A stretch of DNA of 64,000 nucleotides from Butyrivibrio sp. (GTDB lineage Bacteria > Bacillota > Clostridia > Lachnospirales > Lachnospiraceae), in contig JAFSQI010000058.1 of NCBI GenBank assembly GCA_017446685.1, positions 19,788 through 83,787 on the forward strand, written 5' to 3'. Position 1 is the stretch's first letter, and the number at the start of each line of letters is the position of its first letter. A program made the position numbers and the translations under genes. Shown here piece after piece: positions 46,012 to 56,249 of the stretch. Under the pieces are notes generated by a model that did no database searches, was not told where the DNA came from, and was given only the letters and a program-made list of their open reading frames with translations.

Positions 46012-46817
46012 ATGAAACAGATTGCGTTAGGAGTATTAACTTATAATCACCCAGATGTTGTTAGTGACATATTGGAAACAAGTAAAAAGACATACAGCAT
46101 TTTTGCAGACTTCGGACTCGATATCTATTATCTTGATAGTAGTGAAACAAAAGAAACTAAAGAAATTGTTGAAAGAGAGATAAAAAATGGATTTACTAAC
46201 TTATACTATGTGAATATTCCTTCAAAAATGAGTCCGGCAAAAAAGTTACAGAACTTTCTTATGGGAAAATACTGTAATGATGAATATAACAATTATTGGC
46301 CAATTAAAGATCGCGTAATTTTTAATGTTAAAAATTTAATGAATGTATATTCGAGCGCTCTTATAGGACAATATGATCTGATTTTTCTTGATGGTTACGG
46401 CAAAAATAAAGGCATAGAAGGAGAAACACATGATTACCTTATTTTCTCCAGATTGATGTAATATTTAGGGGGTTATCATTGGTCAATAATCCCAAAATAC
46501 ACCTAATTAGTAATGACGATACGACTATCTATAATCACAAGGGTGTAAGTTCTATGTGGATAAATGAAAGTTTGCTGATATGGAAAGATCACTGGATTGA
46601 TGTAAATAAGTCACTTCCTTCGGTTTATAATCCATATAAAGAACGTGTAATTAGAAGTGAAGCACTTCCTGACTTACTTAAAAATGAACAAGGCTTTCAA
46701 GTGCTTTGTCAAAAAGGAATCTTAACAAAAGAAAATTTGGAATCAGCATTAAGTAGGTTAGAACAGATAACTGATGTTCCAAAAGAAACAATAATATCAA
46801 TGGTTAATGGCAAATAA
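46012..46817 (+). pseudogene. Broken GT2-type glycosyltransferase in two frames
   Basis: The first frame (46012-46461, ATG behind GAGG) begins MKQIALGVLTYNHPDVVSDI and runs through IYYLDSSETKE and NYWPIKDRV to a stop after 149 residues. A second frame, open from 46434 and running to 46817, has PKIHLISNDDTTIYN, LLIWKDHWIDVNKSLPSVYN and ends with GILTKENLESAL. From memory these are the two ends of one glycosyltransferase family of about 320-330 residues, in which some 50-70 residues normally lie between them. A deletion with frameshift near 46440-46460 explains the layout. The second frame has no good start of its own. It overlaps the next gene by 11 bases. Confidence 0.6.
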
Positions 46818-49800
46818 TGGCTATATGAAATGTGAAGAATTCAATAAATACTTTCAAGATAAATATGATGTTGGAAAAGAAATATATAATTTATTGCTGG
46901 AACAAAGACCGAATGAAACTGAGATAGTAGTATGTCCTGCTCAACTTGGAGATACAGTTTGGCTTGCGGCATATGCATTCGCTTATAAATTGGAGCATCA
47001 TTGTAAACTGCTTTATGTGGTAAAAAAAAGTCAGCAAACCATAATAGAAAATTATTGTGCAATAGATGCTGTACTGGATATAGATTCAGCTCAAATGGAA
47101 GCACTTGAATTATTTATTGTACGAAATGAACTTTGGTATGAAAATCATATTCTATTTGGAAATCATAGGGAATCCATAATAACAGCAGTTGATAAGTATT
47201 ATCTTTCTTTGCATTTAGACGATTATGCAGATATTAGTGAAGAAAGACGAAGCATTCTTAAGCTAAAAAATGATGCAATATTATCGCGGATGAATAAGGA
47301 ATATTCATTTGATGCTCAAAAGAAAAGAAAGTATGATAAGGCAGTTGTTCTTATGCCAAGTGCCAATACATTTAAGTTAATCCCTTTAACATTTTGGCAG
47401 AAGTTATCGAGGCATTTATCTGAATATTGTGGAAAAAAAGTTTATACAAATTATAACGGGCTTGATAGTGAAATAATGGTTAATGGAACAGAGGCGTTAC
47501 CTACTTCACTGAGTGAGTTAAAAGATTTATCACAGTATATTGAACTTTTTATTGGACTTAGAAGTGGAATTTGCGATTACTTGGCTGCTTGTGATGCAAA
47601 TTTAGCAATAATCTATTCACAAGACTGGAAAGAAAATGAGAGTGGAGAATTTGAATTTTCGTCTAGCCCTCAAAAGCTTGGTAGCAAAGCAATTCACAAT
47701 TTTCCTTATTTACCTGAGGAGGAGAATGACTTAATAATGAAGATAGCGAGTTTGCTTAAAAAACAAAATGAAATAAACATTAATATATTGATAGATAGAA
47801 AAATATTGAGCAATGATAAGTTATTGCATTTAAAGCCATGGCTGGTTAACTGCCTTGATTTTGGAAATGTTTTTTTTCTCGGAACAGATAATATATCTGA
47901 AAATGATAAAAACTTCGATGCTAACGAAATTATTCCATTTGAGGAGATACACAGGACTATAGAAAAAAAAATGCAAGCATTTCTTGCAGGAAGAGAACTA
48001 TCAAAGGCGATAAGTGAATGGTATTATAATCAGTTTGTAAAAATGAAATATTCATTTTTTTGTGAAGATGAGTATTACATGGTTTGGGACTGGAATTTAA
48101 TTCCGAGCCATAAAATTGATATGTTTGAGAAAAAATCAGGTAAGCCATATCTAGATTCGTGCGATGGTAATCATCTTATAAAAGATGAATTAGTGGCAAA
48201 ACTTTTTCCTGGATGTTCATTGCCTCTAAAAAAATCTTTTGATGTGGGGCATATGACTATCAACGCAGAAATAATGAGAGATCTTATTCAGAAAATAGAG
48301 GAAAACGAGCAGATTAAGGGAGACAGCTTCTGGACAAAGATACTAAATATTATTCCGCCTGATAAAATTCAAAGTTCTCCTTTGAGTCTCTATAGTATTT
48401 ATGGTATTTATGTTGCAGTCAAATATCCGGAAGTTTACATACTGAGAGAATGGAAACAGTTAAGAAAAGTAGAAAAATATTTTGATATTTTGTCTATGGA
48501 TAAAAAAGACTTTGATTGGCTTTCTAAAGACTTTGATGCAGTTACTTTTGAAAATACATATGATATTGATGGGAATGTGCAAGAATTATTTGCTAATCAG
48601 TATTATAGAGAAAAACTGACACCTAAAAAAATATTGGATGCTATAGATGCTGAAAAGTCAGATGAGTTCATGTCTTATTCTGGAGGGTGCATTGATGGAA
48701 AAGATACTATAACAAATGAAATAATAATAGAGGACAGGTTAAAGTATCTTGATAAAAATACATTTGAGGAATATGAAAAGCTTGGAGATTCATTAATTGA
48801 TATAAATCCTGATCAGGCATATTTATGTTATGAAAATGCTGCATTTCTTTGTGATTATCAGGATCAAAAGATTAGGATTCTGGAAAAAAGTAATGAATTA
48901 AAAAATAAAAACAAAATAACAGTCAAAAAGACAGCGATAGTGATTTTATCTTTTAACCATGAATATCTTCTTAAACGTTGTATAGAAAGCATTTATAACA
49001 ACTGTAATCCAAAAGACTATTTATTAGTAATTTTTGATAACGGTTCAAAGGATGGTACTGCTGAATGGCTCGCTGAATGGGGGAAGAATAATGAGGATGC
49101 TCTGGTTATTTTAAATGAGGAGAACTTAGGGTTCTCCGGTGGAAATAATGCAGCCTGCCAGTACTTATCAGAGGACTATGACGTTTTCTTTTTAAACAAT
49201 GACACCAGAGTTCCGGCAAATGCTCTGTTTTGGATGCGAATGGCACTTTATGCTGCAGATGACATTGGCGGAGTCGGTGCTGTTCAAAATTATGCTGATG
49301 CGGATCAGATTCAAGATGTTACGTTTGATTCGCCGGAGCAATATGTTGAGTTTGGAGCAAAACATAACGTATTTATGGATAATCCCTGTGAAGAACAGAG
49401 TAAAATATGTGGATTTGCTTTGTTGGTAAAAAGACAAGCCTGGGATAAAACTGGCGGGTTTGATGAAAGATTTAATCCTGGTTATGTTGAAGATGATGAA
49501 ATCAGTATGCATATTCGTTCGCTGGGATACAGAATGATGGTATGTCATAACGCTTTTATATACCATGTGGGTAGTCAAAGCTTTATAAGAGTTGAAAATC
49601 CAGATGATCTGTTTGTTAAACATAGGGAAATTATTATTAAAAAGTGGGGATTTGATACTACAATTTATGCCGGAATGAGCAAGAATGAATATGCTTTTAT
49701 CCTGGATTTGGAGAAAAAAGGCTATAAGAAGGATAGTTATTTTAAATTAGTACATATTGGTTCAGGATGCGGAAATATGCTTGGACATATACATTATTTA

Positions 49801-49944
49801 TATCCAAATGCAGAGCTTGCAGGGGTAGAGGAGAACGATGCAGCAAGAAAGTTTGCAATATCGTGCATCCCGGTTTATCCCAATATTGATTCACTTCCAA
49901 GGAAGCTTGAAGAATATGATGTTATTGCATATAGACTAGGGTAA
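46807..49944 (+). CDS. Multidomain glycosyltransferase: GT9-like, DUF6492-like, GT2, methyltransferase-like tail
   Basis: 1045 residues with four parts. About 30-300 is GT9/heptosyltransferase-like (VVCPAQLGDTVWLAAYAFAY, VVLMPSANTFKLIPLTFW, IGLRSGICDYLAACDA). About 320-600 is DUF6492-like, but the expected DxD-type segment reads VWDWNLIP, so it may be inactive. About 720-950 is an intact GT2 with AIVILSFNHEYLLKRCI, FDNGSKDGTAEWL, FFLNNDTRVP and the FNPGYVEDDEIS acid. The last 80 residues start like a SAM methyltransferase (VHIGSGCGNMLGHI) but stop early. Start ATG 46807 lacks a clear ribosome site; 46825 is an alternative. Probably builds a surface or flagellar glycan; donors unknown. Confidence 0.78.
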   Translation: MANNGYMKCEEFNKYFQDKYDVGKEIYNLLLEQRPNETEIVVCPAQLGDTVWLAAYAFAYKLEHHCKLLYVVKKSQQTIIENYCAIDAVLDIDSAQMEALELFIVRNELWYENHILFGNHRESIITAVDKYYLSLHLDDYADISEERRSILKLKNDAILSRMNKEYSFDAQKKRKYDKAVVLMPSANTFKLIPLTFWQKLSRHLSEYCGKKVYTNYNGLDSEIMVNGTEALPTSLSELKDLSQYIELFIGLRSGICDYLAACDANLAIIYSQDWKENESGEFEFSSSPQKLGSKAIHNFPYLPEEENDLIMKIASLLKKQNEININILIDRKILSNDKLLHLKPWLVNCLDFGNVFFLGTDNISENDKNFDANEIIPFEEIHRTIEKKMQAFLAGRELSKAISEWYYNQFVKMKYSFFCEDEYYMVWDWNLIPSHKIDMFEKKSGKPYLDSCDGNHLIKDELVAKLFPGCSLPLKKSFDVGHMTINAEIMRDLIQKIEENEQIKGDSFWTKILNIIPPDKIQSSPLSLYSIYGIYVAVKYPEVYILREWKQLRKVEKYFDILSMDKKDFDWLSKDFDAVTFENTYDIDGNVQELFANQYYREKLTPKKILDAIDAEKSDEFMSYSGGCIDGKDTITNEIIIEDRLKYLDKNTFEEYEKLGDSLIDINPDQAYLCYENAAFLCDYQDQKIRILEKSNELKNKNKITVKKTAIVILSFNHEYLLKRCIESIYNNCNPKDYLLVIFDNGSKDGTAEWLAEWGKNNEDALVILNEENLGFSGGNNAACQYLSEDYDVFFLNNDTRVPANALFWMRMALYAADDIGGVGAVQNYADADQIQDVTFDSPEQYVEFGAKHNVFMDNPCEEQSKICGFALLVKRQAWDKTGGFDERFNPGYVEDDEISMHIRSLGYRMMVCHNAFIYHVGSQSFIRVENPDDLFVKHREIIIKKWGFDTTIYAGMSKNEYAFILDLEKKGYKKDSYFKLVHIGSGCGNMLGHIHYLYPNAELAGVEENDAARKFAISCIPVYPNIDSLPRKLEEYDVIAYRLG

Positions 49945-49966
49945 CTAACAAAAAGGGGAATATAAT

Positions 49967-51979
49967 ATGTCAAGAAATCAAGGCTTTGATGTGCTTATTG
50001 TAGTGACAGCTTCCGATTGTGAAAGATTACTGAAGTTATATGATAGACTCATTGATGCATATGAATATGGAAAAGTATGTTTTGTTGGGAATGAAGACGT
50101 CAGAGATGTTGTTTATTCCGGTAATCTTTTAAAAGAAAAAGTTTCCTGGATTAATGAAAACGACATCATCGAATTTAACAATGTTCATGATCTTATGAAA
50201 GAACGACTTTCTGAAATAGTGAGTAATAGCGAACTTCCGCGTGGAGTGACTGGCTGGTATTATCAGCAGTTTTTAAAAATGCAATATGCTTTAATTTGCT
50301 CAGATGAATATTATATGGTTTGGGATGGAGATACTATTCCTTGTAGAAAGATCAATATGTTTACCAAGGATACTAAACAGCCATATATCGATTTAAAACA
50401 TGAGTATCATCCTGAATATTTTGAAACTATGGGGAAAGTACTGCCAGGCTTTAGAAAAGTTATAGAAAGATCATTCATATCAGAGCACATGCTTATAAAG
50501 TGTGACATTATGAAAAATCTTATTAATGATATTGAAAAAAATGAAGATATCAAAGGAGAAAAATTCTGGGAAAAGATATTAAATGCTATAGAACCTAAGA
50601 AAATATATGACTCATCATTTAGTGAATTTGAGACATACGGAACATATGTAGCTCTTAGATATCCTTCAGTTTATAAGTTAAGAGATTGGCATTCATTTAG
50701 GCTTGGGGCAACTTTTTTTGATAAAGATACGATTAGTGACAGAGATTTTGAATGGCTAGGCAAAGATTTTGATGCTATTTCTTTTGAAAAAGGACAGAAA
50801 GTAAGAGAAGACCACAAGAATATTTTTGATAACCCTGAGTATCAGGAGAAATTGTCAGCTAAGAAATTATTGCAGTTGGCACAAATGGAGTTTGATGAAG
50901 GATATAAAGAAATATGGCAAGATGATATTTTGGCGAAAAAATCAGCCAATGTGAATAAAGGTGATTTTTCAGATTCTACAGATAAAGATAATCGTGTAAT
51001 TATTGCTGTACTACATAATGGTTCTGATGAACAGCTTAAAGCTAACCTGGATAGTATTAAGGAGGTTCTCAATGAAGGAAGCTTTATTACGGTAATAGCA
51101 AGATTGCAAAAAGGTGAAAGTTATGGAGCCTGCTATAACAGGATTATTTCTGAAGTTGATAAAGAGTATAGTAATTGTGATATTTTATTGCTTGATAGTA
51201 GTATCAGGCTTATTTTTGACACATTATATTATTTGAAACAGGCGCTATATTCGGGAGATAAAATCGGAGCAGTAGGTTGTGTTTCAAATAATGCGGATAA
51301 TAAACAGAAAATAGCGATTGATTTCGAGAATTACCAGAAATATATAGATTTTGGATATAAAAATAATGTTCCTATGGAAAATCCATGCATTGAAAGAGTG
51401 ACGCTTTCAAGTTTTGCCTTGCTTATAAAAAGAAAAGCGTGGAATGAGGCGGGGGGATTTGACACTGAATATTTTGGAAAAAATTATGGCGATGCAGCAT
51501 TTTCATTGAAACTGACGAAAAAAGGCTATAGGCTCATGCTTGTCAGAAATAGTTTTATTTATAATCATGAATTATTAGCTTTGGGTGATTATGATGAAAT
51601 GGATAGACTAAAATTTATTGAAAAAAATAAATTTGATGTTTCTGCCTATAAATATGCGGATGTTTCAAAGATTAGTATGATTAACTTTTCTTCAGGTGAG
51701 CGAGTAAGAATTCTTTGTGATGGGTGTGGATTAGGCGCTGATATTAAGGCGCTACATTATTTATTTCCTAACAGTGAAGTTGTTGGGATTGAAGAAAATC
51801 AAAACATGTATGAAACAGTAAAAAAATCGGAAAATATTCTTTCTTCATTGGAAGAAGCATTGTCATATTATGGGGAAAAAAGTTTTGATATTATTTTAAT
51901 TAATAAAAGGCTTGAGAATGAAAAAAAACAAGAATTAATTAGGAATTTGATATCTGATAAAGGAATGATAATAGATTAA
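49967..51979 (+). CDS. Multidomain glycosyltransferase paralogue: DUF6492-like, degenerate GT2, methyltransferase-like tail
   Basis: 670 residues, related to the last three parts of the preceding protein but without the GT9-like part. Residues 1-300 are DUF6492-like with an intact VWDGDTIPCRKINMF motif. About 340-560 is GT2-like, yet the nucleotide-sugar motif is lost: the position of FFLNNDTRVP in the neighbour reads LLLDSSIRLI, and the first strand reads IIAVLHNGS. The tail (about 575-670) has the methyltransferase-like ILCDGCGLGADIKALHYLFP and is longer than in the neighbour. AAGGGG precedes the ATG. Spacing of 22 bases suggests co-transcription. It may work in concert with the upstream protein. 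Confidence 0.75.
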   Translation: MSRNQGFDVLIVVTASDCERLLKLYDRLIDAYEYGKVCFVGNEDVRDVVYSGNLLKEKVSWINENDIIEFNNVHDLMKERLSEIVSNSELPRGVTGWYYQQFLKMQYALICSDEYYMVWDGDTIPCRKINMFTKDTKQPYIDLKHEYHPEYFETMGKVLPGFRKVIERSFISEHMLIKCDIMKNLINDIEKNEDIKGEKFWEKILNAIEPKKIYDSSFSEFETYGTYVALRYPSVYKLRDWHSFRLGATFFDKDTISDRDFEWLGKDFDAISFEKGQKVREDHKNIFDNPEYQEKLSAKKLLQLAQMEFDEGYKEIWQDDILAKKSANVNKGDFSDSTDKDNRVIIAVLHNGSDEQLKANLDSIKEVLNEGSFITVIARLQKGESYGACYNRIISEVDKEYSNCDILLLDSSIRLIFDTLYYLKQALYSGDKIGAVGCVSNNADNKQKIAIDFENYQKYIDFGYKNNVPMENPCIERVTLSSFALLIKRKAWNEAGGFDTEYFGKNYGDAAFSLKLTKKGYRLMLVRNSFIYNHELLALGDYDEMDRLKFIEKNKFDVSAYKYADVSKISMINFSSGERVRILCDGCGLGADIKALHYLFPNSEVVGIEENQNMYETVKKSENILSSLEEALSYYGEKSFDIILINKRLENEKKQELIRNLISDKGMIID

Positions 51980-52054
51980 AAAATATGTTTTAGAGTGCAT
52001 GCAGGAAGTGATAAGAAAACGCAATTGTAGAAAAATGTAATGATAAGGGGAAAT

Positions 52055-53509
52055 ATGGAATATTCTTCAGTTTACAAAAATAAATTAATAAATGCGCTAA
52101 ATGAAATAGAAAGAAAAGTTGCTAAGTTACCGGAGTTTATTTGGGCAACTGAAGCATATGATTATCTTGTGCAGGAGATTCAGGGAGATATTCTTTCTTT
52201 TTCCAAGGATTTGGCAGTATTAAATGGTTTTTTTGAGGTGTATTCAGAACCAAATATTTTTTTAATCTCAATGGATGATCATGTAAAAAAGAAAATATTG
52301 TCATCTATACATAAAATAATGTCTGATAGTTTATTGATAATGGAATCATTAGATAAAAGTTTATTGTCAGATGATAAGCAGAAGATATTTCAAAGTGTCT
52401 GTAACTTGTTTGGCGAAATTGCGCTAATACTAAGATTTGATATACTATCACCGCCCAGCGAATCATCTGATGGGGCATCCGTTTTGGAAATATGCAAGCA
52501 TATGGATCTTTTGAAAAAAAATAATGGTGATTGTTATACGTTAAATAAATGGTGGTTTTGTTCTGAAAGAAAATTTTTACCTGAGATAGAAATAAGTGAT
52601 ACCGCAATTGTAGTACAAGGACCAATTAAAAGAGAAGAGAATTTTACAATTGAAACTCTTATGTATTACAGGAAGATATATCCAAGTGTTCCTATAGTTC
52701 TGTCCACATGGATCGGTGAAATTGATAGGGATTTTAAATACCTGGCGAATTCTATTGGGGTAATAGTTTTAGAGAATGAAATTCCAAAAGATAAAGGCAT
52801 TACTAATATAAATCTTCAGAAGATTAGTTCATATAACGGAATAAGGAAAATTGAAGCCAACGATAATATTAAGTTTGTTTTGAAAACGAGAACAGATCAG
52901 CGTTTTTTTCTTCCGGATTTTCTTGCTTATATGAGGGGTCTTATTATGGAATATCCTTCCAATGGAAAAGCTATTGAGAATAGGATTATATTTCTTGGTG
53001 GTTATTCATCGCATTGTTCCTATCCATTCAGATTGACGGATTTTATGACATTTGGAAATGTAGCTGATTTGATTTTGTTTTACTCAAACAGGGAAGATGA
53101 TGAGCGATTAAAAAATGCATATTCAAGTGAAGCAAACAGTATTTTAATGTACAAGAATGTTTTTGATCTTACGGCAGATGATAATGTTTTTGAAATATTG
53201 AAATTAAATAAATCTGAAAGATTAAAAATTGTTAAAAAAATCGGTAAGTTCAGAGATCCTGAAACATCTCTTGCAGCAAGGTTTTATGAAATGGAAGTAT
53301 TGGGCAGGAAATTTGAAGATGGAGATGATGAACTTCTGCATTATTGGAAATTTATCAAGGATTATACAATAATAATCGATCCAAATCAGCTTATGTTTTA
53401 TTGGTATAAATATGATAATGAATATCTTACAAACAATTATCTTATATCTGATGGTGGGCTCTCATCAAGTGCCTGGCATATGATTCGTAATTATACATTT
53501 GATGAGTAA
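52055..53509 (+). CDS. WavE-family glycan biosynthesis protein (second copy)
   Basis: 484 residues. ATG 52055 (MEYSSVYKNK) is chosen over 52040 because AAGGGGA precedes it and because the paralogue at 54757 begins in the same way (MEYSSEYKKS). A 170-residue helical N-terminal region is followed by the WavE core: TAIVVQGPIKREENFTIET, VLSTWIGE, LKTRTDQRFFLPDF and LTDFMTFGN. The C-terminal part has NQLMFYWYKYDNEY and ends in a Gly/Ser-rich turn before WHMI, also shared with the paralogue. The two copies flank the SGNH-like gene and look like a tandem duplication with high similarity along their whole length. Confidence 0.8.
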   Translation: MEYSSVYKNKLINALNEIERKVAKLPEFIWATEAYDYLVQEIQGDILSFSKDLAVLNGFFEVYSEPNIFLISMDDHVKKKILSSIHKIMSDSLLIMESLDKSLLSDDKQKIFQSVCNLFGEIALILRFDILSPPSESSDGASVLEICKHMDLLKKNNGDCYTLNKWWFCSERKFLPEIEISDTAIVVQGPIKREENFTIETLMYYRKIYPSVPIVLSTWIGEIDRDFKYLANSIGVIVLENEIPKDKGITNINLQKISSYNGIRKIEANDNIKFVLKTRTDQRFFLPDFLAYMRGLIMEYPSNGKAIENRIIFLGGYSSHCSYPFRLTDFMTFGNVADLILFYSNREDDERLKNAYSSEANSILMYKNVFDLTADDNVFEILKLNKSERLKIVKKIGKFRDPETSLAARFYEMEVLGRKFEDGDDELLHYWKFIKDYTIIIDPNQLMFYWYKYDNEYLTNNYLISDGGLSSSAWHMIRNYTFDE

Positions 53510-53555
53510 ATAATTCTTAATTTTATTTATAGCCTCATTTTTGCAGGAGCCTCAA

Positions 53556-54728
53556 ATGGATGATGTAAAAATTATTGTAATTGGTGATGAAAAAGGTGTC
53601 AAAGATGTATACAGATCAATAAAATATCCGCAATTAATAGCTGAGTCTTATGTATACAATAAGAATTTTATATTCAATGAGTCGAGTGTTTTACTTGATG
53701 GATATGAAATTGTGGTTTTGGCATTTGAATTGGAATCACTTACACAAAAAATAAAACATCTTGTGGAGATGTATTTTGAAAGCGGAGGAGTAATTATTCT
53801 TGATTATTACAAATTAAGAAGGATGAGCACTCCAATGATGGTCGCTGATACTCTCATGCAAAATCCAAATGTTTCCAGCTATGATGGTATTATAATGGGA
53901 ATATCTCATGCTGAAGTTGGAATAATATCTGAACGGTTAAAAAAAGGAAAATTTGTAAATTTGGCAATAGGTTCGCAGGATATTTACTATAACTATAAAA
54001 ATCTTGAATATTGTTATTTTAATTATTTTGATAAAATATCTCATTTACATACTGCAATAATTGATATGTATGATTATAGCTACTTTAATTACGATGTTTC
54101 TATTACAAAAAGGATAATAAGTTATTTATCCAGCGGGGGATTTAACAGGGATAAACATAATTTTGATAAAAACATAGATTATCCGGATTATTCATATCAG
54201 CAGATGATAGAGGCAGTCAGAAATCAGTTGTACGAATATGAATATAAAGAAAATATTGAGACATGGGATATGATATTTACTAAGGATTTAGGTAAATTAT
54301 ATGGAGAAGATTATTTTCAAAGCTACGATCAAAGCTATAGATTTGAAGTGGTCAAAGATGAAGACATAAGCAGTTGGCATATTGGTCGATATACTAAAGA
54401 AAAATTTGAGAATACTCTCATAGAAAACAGATTATATTTTGAGAAAATCTTTGAACTCTTACATAAAATCAATCCGGATTTGAAGATATATCTTACTCTT
54501 TTGCCCAGATATGCAGGAGTGTGGGATAAAGAGGAAGAAATGAGAACTTTATGGAAGGATTATTTTTTTGAGGAAATTAATAGATTAAAAAAGAAATACT
54601 CCTTTTGCGTTTTAGACTATTCCCGGGACGATGTTGCCAGAAAGAAAGCACATTATTATGATTGTTCGCATTTTAATTTTCTCGGAGCTATGAAATTTAC
54701 CGATATGTTAAACGATGTAATTGAATGA
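53556..54728 (+). CDS. SGNH-hydrolase-like protein (tentative)
   Basis: 390 residues, soluble, no signal peptide or membrane segment. The start at 53556 follows AGGAG by six bases; a TTG 15 bases upstream is less likely. The C-terminal part ends with HYYDCSHFNFLGAMKFTDML, which resembles the block V Asp-x-x-His of SGNH hydrolases, and IGSQDIYYN and YLTLLPRYAGVW could supply the serine and Asn-like blocks. Related proteins acetylate or deacetylate glycans. The match is by pattern only and the N-terminal GDS motif is not canonical, so a different fold is possible. It is placed between two WavE copies, and its stop overlaps the non-preferred upstream TTG of the next gene. Confidence 0.45.
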   Translation: MDDVKIIVIGDEKGVKDVYRSIKYPQLIAESYVYNKNFIFNESSVLLDGYEIVVLAFELESLTQKIKHLVEMYFESGGVIILDYYKLRRMSTPMMVADTLMQNPNVSSYDGIIMGISHAEVGIISERLKKGKFVNLAIGSQDIYYNYKNLEYCYFNYFDKISHLHTAIIDMYDYSYFNYDVSITKRIISYLSSGGFNRDKHNFDKNIDYPDYSYQQMIEAVRNQLYEYEYKENIETWDMIFTKDLGKLYGEDYFQSYDQSYRFEVVKDEDISSWHIGRYTKEKFENTLIENRLYFEKIFELLHKINPDLKIYLTLLPRYAGVWDKEEEMRTLWKDYFFEEINRLKKKYSFCVLDYSRDDVARKKAHYYDCSHFNFLGAMKFTDMLNDVIE

Positions 54729-54756
54729 TATATGTTATTTTAGGGATAAGATTGAT

Positions 54757-56214
54757 ATGGAATATTCGTCTGAATATAAAAAAAGCATAATAGAATTGTG
54801 GAATAAAATCGGGGCAGAAGTTGCAAAGGCATTTAATTTAAGTGTGGCTAAAGATGCTTATGGCATAGTTATTGGTGAAATTCAGAGTGATTTGCTTGTA
54901 TTTTCCAAGAACATAACATTGATGTATGATTTTTTTTCCGTATATAGTGAAACAAACCTGGGACTTATTTCTACAAATGAGAAAAATAAAAAATGCATTT
55001 TAATGTCACTAAATAAAGTTATGTCTTTGGCACTTAGTATAATGGAATATTTTAATAAAACAATAGAAGATGAGGATGCACGAAACACTGATATATACGA
55101 TTGCATCTGTGATTTATTTGGCGAAATTTCCATGATACTAAGACATGATATCCCGTCACCACCAATGGAAAATAAAGAAGAATCATCAGTCTTAGATATA
55201 TGCAAGCAGATGGTAAAGCTTGGAAATACAAATGGTGATGTTTATACACTAAACAAGTTCTGGTTTTTCACCGGAAGAAAGCATTTACCGTCTATAGCTA
55301 TGTCAGATACTGCAATTGTCATGCAAGGTCCAATTTTGTATGAAGATAATTTTACAATTGAAACTTTAATGTATTATAGAAAAATTTATCCCGATACGCC
55401 TATTATTCTTTCCACATGGATGGGTGAAGCTGACATGACATTTAAGTTTATGGCAAAAGCGATTAGTGTAGATATTTTGGAAAATGAAAAGCCTGTTGTT
55501 GACGGAAAATGTAACGTAAAGCTTCAAATAGTAAGCTCTTTAAATGGCATTAATATGGCAGCAGAAAACAAGAAAGTAAAATATGTTTTGAAAACAAGAA
55601 CAGATCAAAGATTTTTTCTTCCGGATTTTCTAAAGTATATGAAAGATATGATTATTACATTTCCGGTGCAGAATAAAAAGATGAGAAATAGAATTGAGTT
55701 TTTGGGAGGTTATTCGTCACATTTGACTTTTCCATTTAGAATCACTGATTTTATGACTTTTGGAAATATCACTGATTTAATTGCTTTTTATTCATCAACG
55801 GGAGAGGATGAAAGAATTAATAATACTTATGCAACTGTAGATAATACAGAAATTCAATATGAAAAAGTTTTTGAGCTTGTACCTGATGATAATTTATATG
55901 CTGTAATGGAATATGATGGTCAGAAAAGGAAACAAATTGTAAAGAATATAGGAAAATTTAGAGATCCTGAATCTTATCTTGCAGGTTCATTTTACGAGAG
56001 ATTTTTTTTGCACAGAAAGTTTAATGATGAGGATGATGAACTATTGCATTATTGGATTTTCTTAAAGGAGTGCGCTATAATTTTGGATCCTAATCAACTC
56101 ATGTTTTATTGGAATAAATATGATAGTACATATGTCACAAATAATTTTCTGCTCTCTGATGGGGGATTAACAAGCAGTGCTTGGCATGCAATCTACCATC
56201 ATGAATTTGCTTAG
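54757..56214 (+). CDS. WavE-family glycan biosynthesis protein (third copy)
   Basis: 485 residues, paralogue of the protein at 52055. The start MEYSSEYKKS at 54757 follows AGGGA by ten bases; a TTG at 54721 would overlap the preceding gene. The core reads TAIVMQGPILYEDNFTIET, ILSTWMGEAD, LKTRTDQRFFLPDFLKYM and ITDFMTFGN; the end has NQLMFYWNKYDS and GGLTSSAWHAI. Such close tandem copies with scattered differences suggest recent duplication and perhaps different acceptor sugars. It is the last + strand gene before the minus-strand pair; a short hairpin follows it. Confidence 0.8.
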   Translation: MEYSSEYKKSIIELWNKIGAEVAKAFNLSVAKDAYGIVIGEIQSDLLVFSKNITLMYDFFSVYSETNLGLISTNEKNKKCILMSLNKVMSLALSIMEYFNKTIEDEDARNTDIYDCICDLFGEISMILRHDIPSPPMENKEESSVLDICKQMVKLGNTNGDVYTLNKFWFFTGRKHLPSIAMSDTAIVMQGPILYEDNFTIETLMYYRKIYPDTPIILSTWMGEADMTFKFMAKAISVDILENEKPVVDGKCNVKLQIVSSLNGINMAAENKKVKYVLKTRTDQRFFLPDFLKYMKDMIITFPVQNKKMRNRIEFLGGYSSHLTFPFRITDFMTFGNITDLIAFYSSTGEDERINNTYATVDNTEIQYEKVFELVPDDNLYAVMEYDGQKRKQIVKNIGKFRDPESYLAGSFYERFFLHRKFNDEDDELLHYWIFLKECAIILDPNQLMFYWNKYDSTYVTNNFLLSDGGLTSSAWHAIYHHEFA

Positions 56215-56237
56215 GGCCACTTTGGGTAAGTGACCCT
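56213..56237. terminator. Weak hairpin between converging genes
   Basis: AGGGCCAC (56213-56220) and GTGACCCT (56230-56237) pair with one mismatch around a 9-base loop, just after the third WavE gene and before the end of the minus-strand gene. No strong T-run follows on either strand. Confidence 0.35.
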
Positions 56238-56249
56238 GATAAATATAAA

